From: Nocardioides sp. 1609
Lineage (GTDB): Bacteria; Actinomycetota; Actinomycetes; Propionibacteriales; Nocardioidaceae
Reading direction: 5' to 3'
Length of the DNA stretch: 64,000 nucleotides
Assembly: GCF_004522105.1 (NCBI RefSeq)
Contig: NZ_SPUJ01000003.1
Span: forward strand, 496,001-560,000
Each line of letters starts with the position of its first letter. Position 1 is the stretch's first letter. Positions 16,237-23,294 of the stretch are shown one piece after another. Under the pieces are notes generated by a model. That model did no database searches, was not told the DNA's origin, and was given only the letters and a program-made list of their open reading frames with translations. Position numbers and translations under genes: made by a program.

Positions 16237-16944
16237 GTGGACAACTACGGCACCGCCCACCTGGTCGCCATGGCGCTCTTCATCGTGGGCCTGCCGGTCG
16301 CGGTCGCGCTCGGCCGTCGGGAGCGGCGCACCGGCAGCCACGCCGTCAGCCGGGCCGCGGCCGTCGCGATCCCCCTGGTGCACGTGCCGACCCAGGTCGT
16401 CGACGTCGTGACCCGTTTCGAGATCGGGGTGTCCCTGCCCCTCCACCTCAGCGACCTGGCCTGGATCGCGGCCGCCGTGGCGCTGTGGACCCACGACCGC
16501 CGCGCCGTCGCCCTCACCTACTTCTGGGGCCTGGTCCTCACCACCCAGGCGATCCTCACGCCGTCCCTCGGCGAGGACTTCCCCGACCTGCGCTTCTTCG
16601 CCTACTGGTTCATCCACCTGATCATCCCGTGGGCGGCCGTCCTCCTCGTCTGGGGACGCCGGCTCCCGCCCACCTGGCGCGAGTACCGGTTCACGCTGGC
16701 GGTCACGGCCGTCTGGGCGGTGTCGGCGTACTGCTTCAACGTCGTCGCCGACACCAACTACGGCTACCTGCAGCGCAAGCCGTCCAACGGCTCGTTCCTC
16801 GACCTGCTCGGCCCCTGGCCGGTCTACGTGCTGGCCGAGGTCGCCATCGTCGCGGCGATCTGGGCCCTGATGACCTGGCCCTGGACGCGCCACCCCGCTG
16901 ACCAGTCACCTATCGGTGACGGGTCGGCGTCGGATGCGCGCTGA
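16237..16944 (+). CDS. YwaF/TIGR02206-type integral membrane protein
   Basis: The protein has 235 residues and about six to seven transmembrane helices. LPLHLSDLAWIAAAVAL, LTYFWGLVLTTQAILTPSL, FFAYWFIHLIIPWAAVLL and NYGYLQRKPSNGSFLDLLGPWPVYV are characteristic of the TIGR02206 (B. subtilis YwaF) family, of unknown function. The GTG at 16237 follows a weak -10 CATCCT by 6 nt. The last ~16 codons and the stop lie inside the large inverted repeat at 16897-16971, so the C terminus is repeat-derived. Confidence 0.85.
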   Translation: MDNYGTAHLVAMALFIVGLPVAVALGRRERRTGSHAVSRAAAVAIPLVHVPTQVVDVVTRFEIGVSLPLHLSDLAWIAAAVALWTHDRRAVALTYFWGLVLTTQAILTPSLGEDFPDLRFFAYWFIHLIIPWAAVLLVWGRRLPPTWREYRFTLAVTAVWAVSAYCFNVVADTNYGYLQRKPSNGSFLDLLGPWPVYVLAEVAIVAAIWALMTWPWTRHPADQSPIGDGSASDAR

Positions 16945-16971
16945 CCCGTCGCCGATAGGTGACGGGTCAGC
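16897..16971. repeat. Composite inverted repeat / bidirectional terminator overlapping a gene end
   Basis: Two 33-bp arms (16897-16929 and 16939-16971) match as reverse complements at 30 of 33 positions, with a 9-nt spacer. Each arm is itself a near-perfect hairpin, GACCCGTCACC/GGTGACGGGTC around a 4-nt centre (TATC or GATA). The TGA of the YwaF gene is at 16942-16944, inside the right arm. It lies between convergent genes and could fold either as two hairpins or one long stem. Confidence 0.85.
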
Positions 16972-17020
16972 CCCGTTCACGCCTTCGCAAGCTCGTGGAG
17001 GGTCGCTTGCTCGACCCTCC

Positions 17021-18754
17021 TCAGGGCGCGGCTGGAGCTCGTTCCTCGGTCTCGGCGGCCCTTCGGACCTTCGTCGCGAGGGTGTCGTTGGTGTCGGGGG
17101 TGCCGCCGTGCTCGGCGATCCAGTCGTAGCACTCCTCGCGCTCGGCGTGGCACATCAGCCCGACGACGTCGCCGGGCAGGGCCTGGCCGACGAGGGCGGC
17201 GAGCACCGCGACCTCGGTGGGGTACGCCGGGACGCCGGTCACGCCGACCCGCTCGGCGCCGGCGCGCATCAGCGTCTCGAGCTCCTCGATCGTGCGACCG
17301 CGCAGGTACTTCTCCTTGTGGCCGATCGCCACCACGTCGCTGTCGCGCGCCGCGATCTCGCCGAGCTTCTCGATCAGCTCGTCGGTCCGGTCGCCGACGA
17401 CCCCGAGACCGAGCAGGAGCCGACCGCCGGGCGCCCGGACGCCGTTCATGATCTCCATCAGCGCCTCGAGGCCGGCCTCGTTGTGGGCCAGGTCCATCAC
17501 GACCGAGGTGCCGAGGGTGTCGGGCCCGCCGGGCAGGGTGAAGAAGTTCATCCGGCCCGGGTTGTGCTCGGCGTCCGGCCGGAAGGTGCGCAGCCCCTCG
17601 ACCACCGTGTCGCGCGGGATCTTGATCGCCAGGGCGGCCGACGCGGCGGCGAGGGTGTTCTCGACGTTGAACCGCGACAGCCCGGCCAGCGTCATCGGCA
17701 CCTCGACCAGCTCGACGAGCGGGTCGGGGTCGGCGTTCGGCCGCAGGACGCAGACCCAGCCGTCGATGACGGTGGTGGCGCGCCCGCCGTCGGAGAGCGT
17801 GTCGCGGACGCCGGGCGAGTCGACGTCGCGCGAGAAGACCCAGGGCCGGGCCCGGATGACGGTGCGCATCGCGTAGACGCGCGGGTCGTCGGCGTTCAGG
17901 ACCGCCCAGCCGGAGCGGCGGGTGATCCGCGGCACGACCGCCTTGACCTCGGCGAGCTGGTCGACGGTGTCGATGCCCTGGAGGCCGAGGTGGTCGGCGG
18001 TGACGTTGGTGACGACCGAGACGTCGTTGCGCGCCAGCCCGATCCCCTTGAGCAGGATGCCGCCGCGCGCGGTCTCGGTGACGGCCAGCTGCACCTGGGG
18101 GTGCGCCAGCACCCGGCCGGCACCGCTGGGTCCCGAGTAGTCGCCGGCCTCGACCATCTCACCGTCGACGTAGATGCCGTCGGTGTTGGACCACCCGACC
18201 AGGAGCCCGTGGGTGCGTGCGATGTGGGCCACCATCCGCGACGTCGTGGTCTTGCCGTTGGTGCCTGTCACCGCGACGACCGGGATCGTCGGCGTGATCG
18301 TCGTCGGCGCCGGACCCGCCTCGGCCGCGCGCACGCGCTCGGCGGCGGCCGACACCGCGGTCTCCAGGTCGGCACTGAGGATGGCGTCCAGGACCGACCC
18401 GACCGCGCGCCCCATCTCCTCGGCCTTGGTGCGGTGCCGCCACGGGAACGCGACGACCACCTCGTGCGGGTTGCTCGTCGACCGCACCCGCACCCCGAGC
18501 CGCAACGTCCCGGACTCCTGCGCGACCGCGCGCACCAGCCGGGCCACCGCCCGCAGCGCGAACCGCTGCCGGAACCCGGTCTCAGGGGACCCCGGCCGGG
18601 CGTTCCTCAGCCCGATCCGGGCCGCGAAGCGCGTCGCGGTCTCCTCCGAGGCGATGCTCAGGCCCCCGATGTCGAGGGTGAGCTTGATGGCGGCGCGGGG
18701 GAAGTAGAGGTTGGGTCCCTCGAGGACCCGCAGCTCGAGCAGCGAGGACGTCAC
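17021..18754 (-). CDS. CphA-like Mur ligase lacking the ATP-grasp domain
   Basis: The protein has 577 residues. Residues ~1-130 resemble the CphA N domain (LELRVLEGPNLYFPRAAIKLTLDIGG compared with the CphA opening), and residues ~157-560 are a Mur ligase closely similar to the C-terminal third of the neighbouring CphA: Walker A GTNGKTTTSR (~164-173), TARGGILLKGIGLARNDV, VTADHLGLQGIDTVDQLA, NADDPRV and a C-terminal CHAEREECYDWI. The ~330-residue ATP-grasp domain between them is missing. It could add an amino acid to a carboxylate (as the Mur domain of CphA adds Arg), but cannot add Asp to a backbone itself. GTG start with TAGCGT 6 nt upstream. Substrate unknown. Confidence 0.85.
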   Translation of the reverse strand: MTSSLLELRVLEGPNLYFPRAAIKLTLDIGGLSIASEETATRFAARIGLRNARPGSPETGFRQRFALRAVARLVRAVAQESGTLRLGVRVRSTSNPHEVVVAFPWRHRTKAEEMGRAVGSVLDAILSADLETAVSAAAERVRAAEAGPAPTTITPTIPVVAVTGTNGKTTTSRMVAHIARTHGLLVGWSNTDGIYVDGEMVEAGDYSGPSGAGRVLAHPQVQLAVTETARGGILLKGIGLARNDVSVVTNVTADHLGLQGIDTVDQLAEVKAVVPRITRRSGWAVLNADDPRVYAMRTVIRARPWVFSRDVDSPGVRDTLSDGGRATTVIDGWVCVLRPNADPDPLVELVEVPMTLAGLSRFNVENTLAAASAALAIKIPRDTVVEGLRTFRPDAEHNPGRMNFFTLPGGPDTLGTSVVMDLAHNEAGLEALMEIMNGVRAPGGRLLLGLGVVGDRTDELIEKLGEIAARDSDVVAIGHKEKYLRGRTIEELETLMRAGAERVGVTGVPAYPTEVAVLAALVGQALPGDVVGLMCHAEREECYDWIAEHGGTPDTNDTLATKVRRAAETEERAPAAP

Positions 18755-18760
18755 CCGCCG

Positions 18761-18766
18761 ACGCTA
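18761..18766 (-). promoter_or_regulatory. -10 hexamer TAGCGT, leaderless start of Mur-ligase gene
   Basis: TAGCGT (minus strand) is 6 nt before the GTG at 18754. Confidence 0.5.
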
Positions 18767-18887
18767 TCGAACCCGGGACCTCCCCGCCCGCGCCGGCCAC
18801 CGACCCCGCCACCCACCGGCCACCACTGCCGAGCCGGGCGGCGAGCCCGGCCCCACGAGGAGACGGAGGGACACCGCAGGACGGAGG

Positions 18888-19667
18888 TCAGGCGCCGGTG
18901 GCGTGGAACCCGCCGTCGACGTGGACGATCTCGCCGGTCGTGGCCGGGAAGAGGTCGGAGAGCAGCGCGCAGACCGCCTTGGCGGTGGGCGCGTGGTCGG
19001 TGTTGTCCCAGCCGAGGGGGGCGCGGGTGGACCACAGCGCCTCGAGGTCCTCGAAACCGGGGATCGCCTTGGCGGCCAGCGTCTTGAGGGGACCGGCCGA
19101 GACCAGGTTGACCCGGATGCCCTCGGCGCCGAGCTCACGCGCGAGGTAGCGCGACGTCGACTCGAGGGCCGCCTTGGCGACGCCCATCCAGTCGTACGCC
19201 GGCCAGGAGACCGTCGCGTCGAAGGTGAGCCCGACGACCGAGCCACCCTCCGGCATCAACGGCTTGGCGGCCATGGTGAGCGACTTCAGCGAGTACGCCG
19301 AGACCTGGAGGGCCTGGGCGACGTCGGACCACGGTCCGCCGAGGAACTTGCCGCCGAGCAGCGTCTCGGGGTTGCCGTAGGCGATCGAGTGGACGACGCC
19401 GTCGAGGTGGGCGTCGGCGCCCGCGTGCTCGCGCACCTGGTCGGCGAGGCCGGCGAGGTGGTCGTCGTCGGTGACGTCGAGCTCGAGGACCGCCGGGGTC
19501 TCCGGCAGCCGCTTCGCGATCCGGCGGGTGATGCCGAGCGCGCGCCCGAAGTTGGAGATGAGCACCGTGGCGCCCTGCTCCTGCGCGACCTTCGCGGTGG
19601 CGAAGCCGATGGAGGAGTCCATCGTCACGCCTGCGACCAGGATCGTCTTGCCGTCGAGAATGCCCAT
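18888..19667 (-). CDS. fabI: Enoyl-[acyl-carrier-protein] reductase (NADH), InhA/FabI type
   Basis: The 259-residue enzyme performs the last reduction of each fatty-acid elongation cycle. FabI hallmarks are the non-classical N-terminal cofactor loop (LVAGVTMDSSIGFATAK), SIAYGN, and the active-site Tyr-x6-Lys in YDWMGVAKAALES; the C terminus reads GEIVHVDGGFHATGA. The gene is 1 bp downstream of fabG and is co-transcribed with it, as in the mabA-inhA pair of mycobacteria. By homology with InhA it would be the isoniazid/triclosan target class; drug response cannot be judged here. Confidence 0.95.
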   Translation of the reverse strand: MGILDGKTILVAGVTMDSSIGFATAKVAQEQGATVLISNFGRALGITRRIAKRLPETPAVLELDVTDDDHLAGLADQVREHAGADAHLDGVVHSIAYGNPETLLGGKFLGGPWSDVAQALQVSAYSLKSLTMAAKPLMPEGGSVVGLTFDATVSWPAYDWMGVAKAALESTSRYLARELGAEGIRVNLVSAGPLKTLAAKAIPGFEDLEALWSTRAPLGWDNTDHAPTAKAVCALLSDLFPATTGEIVHVDGGFHATGA

Positions 19668-19668
19668 G

Positions 19669-20406
19669 TCAGTGCCCCATTCCTAGTCCGCCGTCGACGG
19701 GGATGACCGCCCCGGTCACGTACGCCGCGCCGTCACCGGCCAGCCAGGTGACCGCCGCGGCCACCTCGGCCGGGTCGGCGTACCGGCCGAGCGGCACCTG
19801 CGTCTTGATCGCTGCCTTCTGCTCGTCGGTGAGGACGTCGGTCATGTCGGTGTCGACGAAGCCCGGCGCCACGACGTTCGCGGTGATCGAGCGCGAGCCC
19901 AGCTCGCGCGCCAGCGACCGCGCCATGCCGACGAGGCCGGCCTTGGACGCCGCGTAGTTGACCTGCCCGGGCGAGCCGAGCAGCCCCACGACCGAGGAGA
20001 TGAAGATGATCCGGCCGCGGCGCAGCCGCAGCATGCCCTTCGCGGCGCGCTTGGCGAGCCGGAAGGAGCCGGTCAGGTTGGTGTCGATGACGCTCGACCA
20101 GTCCTCCTCCGACATCCGCAGCACCAGGGTGTCGGCGGTGATGCCGGCGTTGGCGACCAGCACCTCGACCGGGCCGAGCTCGGCCTCGATCGTCTTGAAC
20201 GCCGCCTCGACGGCGGCCGGGTCGGTGACGTCGCACGTCACGTCGAGGGCACCCTCGGGCGCGCCGCCGCTCCGGGTGGTGACGGCGACCTTGTCGCCCT
20301 GGGCGACGAAGGCCTCGGCGATCGCGCGGCCGATGCCGCGGTTGCCGCCGGTGACCAGGACGACGCGGGGTGGGCGCTCGGCAGGCTCTGCCTCGGGAGT
20401 ACTCAT
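19669..20406 (-). CDS. fabG: 3-oxoacyl-[acyl-carrier-protein] reductase
   Basis: The 245-residue SDR reduces beta-ketoacyl-ACP with NADPH. The cofactor motif GGNRGIG, NAGITAD, catalytic Ser in FISSVVGLLGSPGQ, Tyr and Lys in NYAASKAGLVG, and the C-terminal VIPVDGGLGMGH are all present. It is the first gene of the fabG-fabI operon. TAGCGT lies 7 nt before the ATG at 20406, predicting a leaderless message. Two CCGTAGG copies, 21 bp apart, surround this region. Confidence 0.94.
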   Translation of the reverse strand: MSTPEAEPAERPPRVVLVTGGNRGIGRAIAEAFVAQGDKVAVTTRSGGAPEGALDVTCDVTDPAAVEAAFKTIEAELGPVEVLVANAGITADTLVLRMSEEDWSSVIDTNLTGSFRLAKRAAKGMLRLRRGRIIFISSVVGLLGSPGQVNYAASKAGLVGMARSLARELGSRSITANVVAPGFVDTDMTDVLTDEQKAAIKTQVPLGRYADPAEVAAAVTWLAGDGAAYVTGAVIPVDGGLGMGH

Positions 20407-20434
20407 CCGTAGGACGCTATCGATTACCCGTAGG
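20407..20434 (-). promoter_or_regulatory. fabG promoter region: -10 TAGCGT and two CCGTAGG repeats
   Basis: The -10 hexamer TAGCGT is at 20414-20419 (minus strand), 7 nt before the fabG ATG. Direct repeats CCGTAGG (plus-strand reading) lie at 20407-20413 and 20428-20434, 21 bp apart start to start (two helical turns) and flanking the hexamer. They are a candidate regulator site, unproven. Confidence 0.4.
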
Positions 20435-20481
20435 TAGACGAAAGTGTCGACCGCCGGGGACGGCGGGCGGAGGGGCGACGA

Positions 20482-20697
20482 CTACTCGTCGTCCTCGAGG
20501 CGGAAGCCGAGCTTCAGGCCGACCTGGTAGTGCTCGACGGTGCCGTCCTTGATCTGGCCCCGGACCTGGGTGACCTCGAACCAGTCGAGGTGGCGCAGGG
20601 TCTGGCTGGCGCGCTCGATGCCGTTGGAGATGGCCTCCTCGATGCCCTCGGGGGACGTGCCGACGATCTCGGTCAGGCGGTAGGTGCGGTTCGTCAT
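20482..20697 (-). CDS. Dodecin (flavin-binding dodecamer)
   Basis: This 71-residue protein matches the dodecin family in length and sequence: YRLTEIVGTSPEGIEEAISNGIERASQTLRHLDWFEVTQVRGQIKDGTVEHYQVGLKLGF shows the single helix packed on a three-stranded sheet and the conserved Trp. Dodecins form hollow dodecamers that store FMN/riboflavin or coenzyme A in the cytosol. Monocistronic, with TAGAGT 6 nt before the ATG. Confidence 0.93.
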   Translation of the reverse strand: MTNRTYRLTEIVGTSPEGIEEAISNGIERASQTLRHLDWFEVTQVRGQIKDGTVEHYQVGLKLGFRLEDDE

Positions 20698-20703
20698 GGG
20701 GCG

Positions 20704-20709
20704 ACTCTA
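20704..20709 (-). promoter_or_regulatory. -10 hexamer TAGAGT, leaderless start of dodecin gene
   Basis: TAGAGT (minus strand) is 6 nt before the ATG at 20697. Confidence 0.5.
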
Positions 20710-20760
20710 GTGCTCCGATCCCGTCACCCCAGGGGTGTCCGCGGGCGTGCGCACGCCACG

Positions 20761-20766
20761 TAGGCT
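20761..20766 (+). promoter_or_regulatory. -10 hexamer TAGGCT, leaderless start of DUF3099 gene
   Basis: TAGGCT is 6 nt before the ATG at 20773. Confidence 0.5.
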
Positions 20767-20772
20767 CGAGTC

Positions 20773-21099
20773 ATGGCTCGCACCCGGGCAGGCACCGACG
20801 ACACCGTCCGCATCACCACCGCGGCCGGAAGCCGGGCCGCTGAGATCCGCGCTCGACAGAAGCGCTACCTGCTCTCAATGAGCCTTCGCACGCTCTGCTT
20901 CGTCGGAGCCGTGATCGCCTCGATGTCGGGCGTCGACTGGCTGTGGCCGATCCTGGTGGCCGGGGCGATCGTGCTGCCCTACATCGCGGTCGTGATGGCG
21001 AACGCCGCCGCCAACCTCTCCGACGGCTTCCGGCTCCGCGAGGGCGACTTCACCCGCCCCGAGCTCAGCGCCTCCACCCGGCGCGACCGGGAGCTCTGA
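20773..21099 (+). CDS. DUF3099-type small membrane protein
   Basis: The protein has 108 residues. The N-terminal ITTAAGSRAAEIRARQKRYLLSMSLRTLCF leads into two transmembrane helices (~36-54 and ~57-78), followed by a short charged cytosolic tail with DGFRLREGDF. Length and the RQKRYL.SM..R..CF pattern match DUF3099, an actinobacterial family of unknown function. The next gene starts 1 bp after the stop, so the two are probably one transcript. Confidence 0.8.
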   Translation: MARTRAGTDDTVRITTAAGSRAAEIRARQKRYLLSMSLRTLCFVGAVIASMSGVDWLWPILVAGAIVLPYIAVVMANAAANLSDGFRLREGDFTRPELSASTRRDREL

Positions 21100-21100
21100 G

Positions 21101-21310
21101 GTGGAACCCGACACGTGCTCGGCCAAGGGCTGCCGCGCGCAGGCCACCTGGCAGCTGCTGTGGAACAACCCGAAGCTGCACACCCCGGAGCGCCGCAAGA
21201 CCTGGCTGGCCTGCGACGACCACCGTGGCTCGCTCGGGCAGTTCCTGGGCGCGCGCGGCTTCCTGAAGGAGACCGTGCCGCACACCGGCTCCTCGACGGT
21301 GGTCGACTGA
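21101..21310 (+). CDS. Small Cys-rich (putative zinc-binding) conserved protein
   Basis: The protein has 69 residues with a C-x4-C pair (CSAKGC) near the start and a C-x2-H pair (LACDDH) further on, suggesting one metal site. WNNPKLHTPERRKTWLACDDHR...FLGARGFLKE is highly conserved in actinobacteria, where it is sometimes labelled acetone carboxylase without evidence; the size excludes that enzyme. GTG start 1 bp after the DUF3099 gene. Function unknown. Confidence 0.75.
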   Translation: MEPDTCSAKGCRAQATWQLLWNNPKLHTPERRKTWLACDDHRGSLGQFLGARGFLKETVPHTGSSTVVD

Positions 21311-21314
21311 CCGA

Positions 21315-22331
21315 CTAGCCGCCGATGGCCGACATCGGCCGCTGCGGCTGCAGGAACGACGGGTCGTCGATCCCGTGGCCGGCGAGCTTGCCGCGCATCG
21401 CGGTGACCCAGCGGCGGGCCAGCTCGTCGTCGGGGGCCCCGGCGCGCAGGGCGCCACGCAGGTCGGACTCCTCGCGCGCGAAGAGGCAGGTGCGGACCTG
21501 GCCGTCGGCAGTGAGCCGGACCCGGTCGCAGTCGCCGCAGAACGGTCGCGTGACGGACGCGATGACGCCGACGGTGGCCGGTCCGCCGTCGACGAGGAAC
21601 CGCTCGGCGGGTGCGCTCCCCCGCGGCTCGCCGTCGGGCGTCAGCTCGAACGACCGCTCGAGGGTCGCCAGGATCTCCTCGGCCGTGACCATGCCGTCGC
21701 GCGACCAGCCGTGCTGCGCGTCCAGCGGCATCTGCTCGATGAACCGCAGCTCGTAGCCGCGCTCGAGGCACCAGGCCAGCAGCTCGCCGGCCTGGTCGTC
21801 GTTCACCCCGCGCATCAGGACGGCGTTCACCTTGACCGGGCCGAGCCCGGCGTCCGCGGCGCCCTGGAGGCCGGCGACGACGTCGTGCAGCCGGTCGCGG
21901 CGGGTGATCTGGTGGAACGTCTCGGAGCGGACCGTGTCGAGGCTGACGTTGACGCGGTCCAGCCCGGCGTCGGCGAGCGCCTGCGCAGTGCGGGCCAGGC
22001 CGAGCCCGTTGGTCGTCAACGACGTCTCGACGCCGAGCGCGTGGGTGCGGGCGACGATGTCGACCAGGCCGCGTCGCACCAGCGGCTCGCCGCCGGTGAA
22101 CCGGACCTCCTGCACCCCGAGCCGCTCGACGGCGACCGTGACGAGCCGGACGACCTCGTCGTCGGTGAGCTGCTGGTCGGTCGCCATCCAGTCGAGACCC
22201 TCGGCCGGCATGCAGTAGGTGCAGCGCAGGTTGCACTTGTCGGTGAGCGAGACCCGGAGGTCGGTGGCGATCCGTCCGTAGCCGTCGGCCAGCGGAGTGA
22301 CCGGGAGCACGGAGGGAGCGATGACCTGCAT
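21315..22331 (-). CDS. moaA: GTP 3',8-cyclase (molybdenum cofactor synthesis)
   Basis: The 338-residue radical-SAM enzyme converts GTP to 3',8-cyclo-GTP. The SAM-cluster motif is CNLRCTYC (C-x3-C-x2-C, ~30-37), and the second [4Fe-4S] cluster is FCGDCDRVRL...RTCLF near the C terminus. The chain ends in GG, as in active MoaA. No other moa gene is nearby. TAGGCT lies 6 nt before the ATG. It is divergent from the SURF1 gene. Confidence 0.95.
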   Translation of the reverse strand: MQVIAPSVLPVTPLADGYGRIATDLRVSLTDKCNLRCTYCMPAEGLDWMATDQQLTDDEVVRLVTVAVERLGVQEVRFTGGEPLVRRGLVDIVARTHALGVETSLTTNGLGLARTAQALADAGLDRVNVSLDTVRSETFHQITRRDRLHDVVAGLQGAADAGLGPVKVNAVLMRGVNDDQAGELLAWCLERGYELRFIEQMPLDAQHGWSRDGMVTAEEILATLERSFELTPDGEPRGSAPAERFLVDGGPATVGVIASVTRPFCGDCDRVRLTADGQVRTCLFAREESDLRGALRAGAPDDELARRWVTAMRGKLAGHGIDDPSFLQPQRPMSAIGG

Positions 22332-22337
22332 GCCGCC

Positions 22338-22343
22338 AGCCTA
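22338..22343 (-). promoter_or_regulatory. -10 hexamer TAGGCT, leaderless start of moaA
   Basis: TAGGCT (minus strand) is 6 nt before the ATG at 22331; it is back to back with the SURF1 promoter at 22356. Confidence 0.5.
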
Positions 22344-22355
22344 CGCACGCCTCGG

Positions 22356-22361
22356 TAGATT
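22356..22361 (+). promoter_or_regulatory. -10 hexamer TAGATT, leaderless start of SURF1 gene
   Basis: TAGATT is followed by TCGTGG and the GTG start at 22368; the same TTCGTGGGTG context occurs at the ABC gene at 45596. Confidence 0.5.
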
Positions 22362-22367
22362 TCGTGG

Positions 22368-23294
22368 GTGCACTCGTACCGCTTCCTCGCCAGCCGCCGC
22401 TGGCTGCTGTTCGGGCTGACCGTGGTGCTGCTCTCCACGTTCGCGTGGTGGCTCGGCGAGTGGCAGTTCGGACGCCTCGAGGACCGCAAGGAGCGCAACG
22501 CCGCCGTCCGCGCCAACGAGGACCAGGACCCGGCACCGGTCGAGGACGTCCTGGCCCCGCCGGGTGACGGACTCCCGCAGGACGAGGAGTGGCGCGTCGT
22601 CACCGCGACGGGGACCTACGACGTCGACGACACCGTCATCGTGCGCTACCGCACCCGCGACGGGCAGGCCGGTGTCGACGTCGTCGTCCCGCTGGTGACC
22701 CCGAGCGGCACCGCCGTCGTGGTCAACCGCGGCTGGTTGGCCACCGAGAACCGCGGCACCGCCTCCCCCGACGACGTCCCCGCGCCGCCGTCCGGCGAGG
22801 TCACGATCACCGGCTGGGCGCGGGTCGACGGCACCGGCGACAGCACCGCCGTCGAGGACCAGTCCACGCGGGCCATCAACAGCGAGGAGATCGGCGCGGC
22901 ACTGTCGCGCGAGGTGTACGGCGGCTTCGTGAACCTCCGCTCGGAGGATCCGCCGGCCGCCACGACGCTGGAGCAGACCGAGCTGCCCGAGCTCGACAAC
23001 GGACCGCACTTCTTCTACGGCCTGCAGTGGTGGTTCTTCGGCCTCCTCGCTCTGTTCGGGTTCGGCTACCTGGCCTACGACGAGCGCAAGCGCGGCCCGC
23101 GTGGCGAGCGGCCGCACCGCGAGCCCGGCCCGCGGCGGACCAACGTCCCTGCCGGATCCCAGCGCCGCGACGCCGCCGATCAGAGCGCGCGCAGCATGCC
23201 GCCGTCGACCGGCAGCATGACGCCGGACACGAACGACGCCGCAGGCGACAGCAGGAACGCCGCCGCGCGACCGAACTCCGCCGGCTCGCCGTAG
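22368..23294 (+). CDS. SURF1 family protein (cytochrome oxidase assembly)
   Basis: The protein has 308 residues. An N-terminal transmembrane helix (~11-31, with GEWQFGRLEDRKERN following) and a second near ~205-230 (FFYGLQWWFFGLLALFGFGYLAYDERKR) enclose a periplasmic domain with VVVNRGWLA. This is the SURF1 (Shy1) layout, whose members help build cytochrome c oxidase. The last ~38 codons run over the 3' end of the convergent SDR gene (115-bp overlap) and look unlike the family; the functional protein probably ends near the second helix plus a basic tail. Confidence 0.85.
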   Translation: MHSYRFLASRRWLLFGLTVVLLSTFAWWLGEWQFGRLEDRKERNAAVRANEDQDPAPVEDVLAPPGDGLPQDEEWRVVTATGTYDVDDTVIVRYRTRDGQAGVDVVVPLVTPSGTAVVVNRGWLATENRGTASPDDVPAPPSGEVTITGWARVDGTGDSTAVEDQSTRAINSEEIGAALSREVYGGFVNLRSEDPPAATTLEQTELPELDNGPHFFYGLQWWFFGLLALFGFGYLAYDERKRGPRGERPHREPGPRRTNVPAGSQRRDAADQSARSMPPSTGSMTPDTNDAAGDSRNAAARPNSAGSP

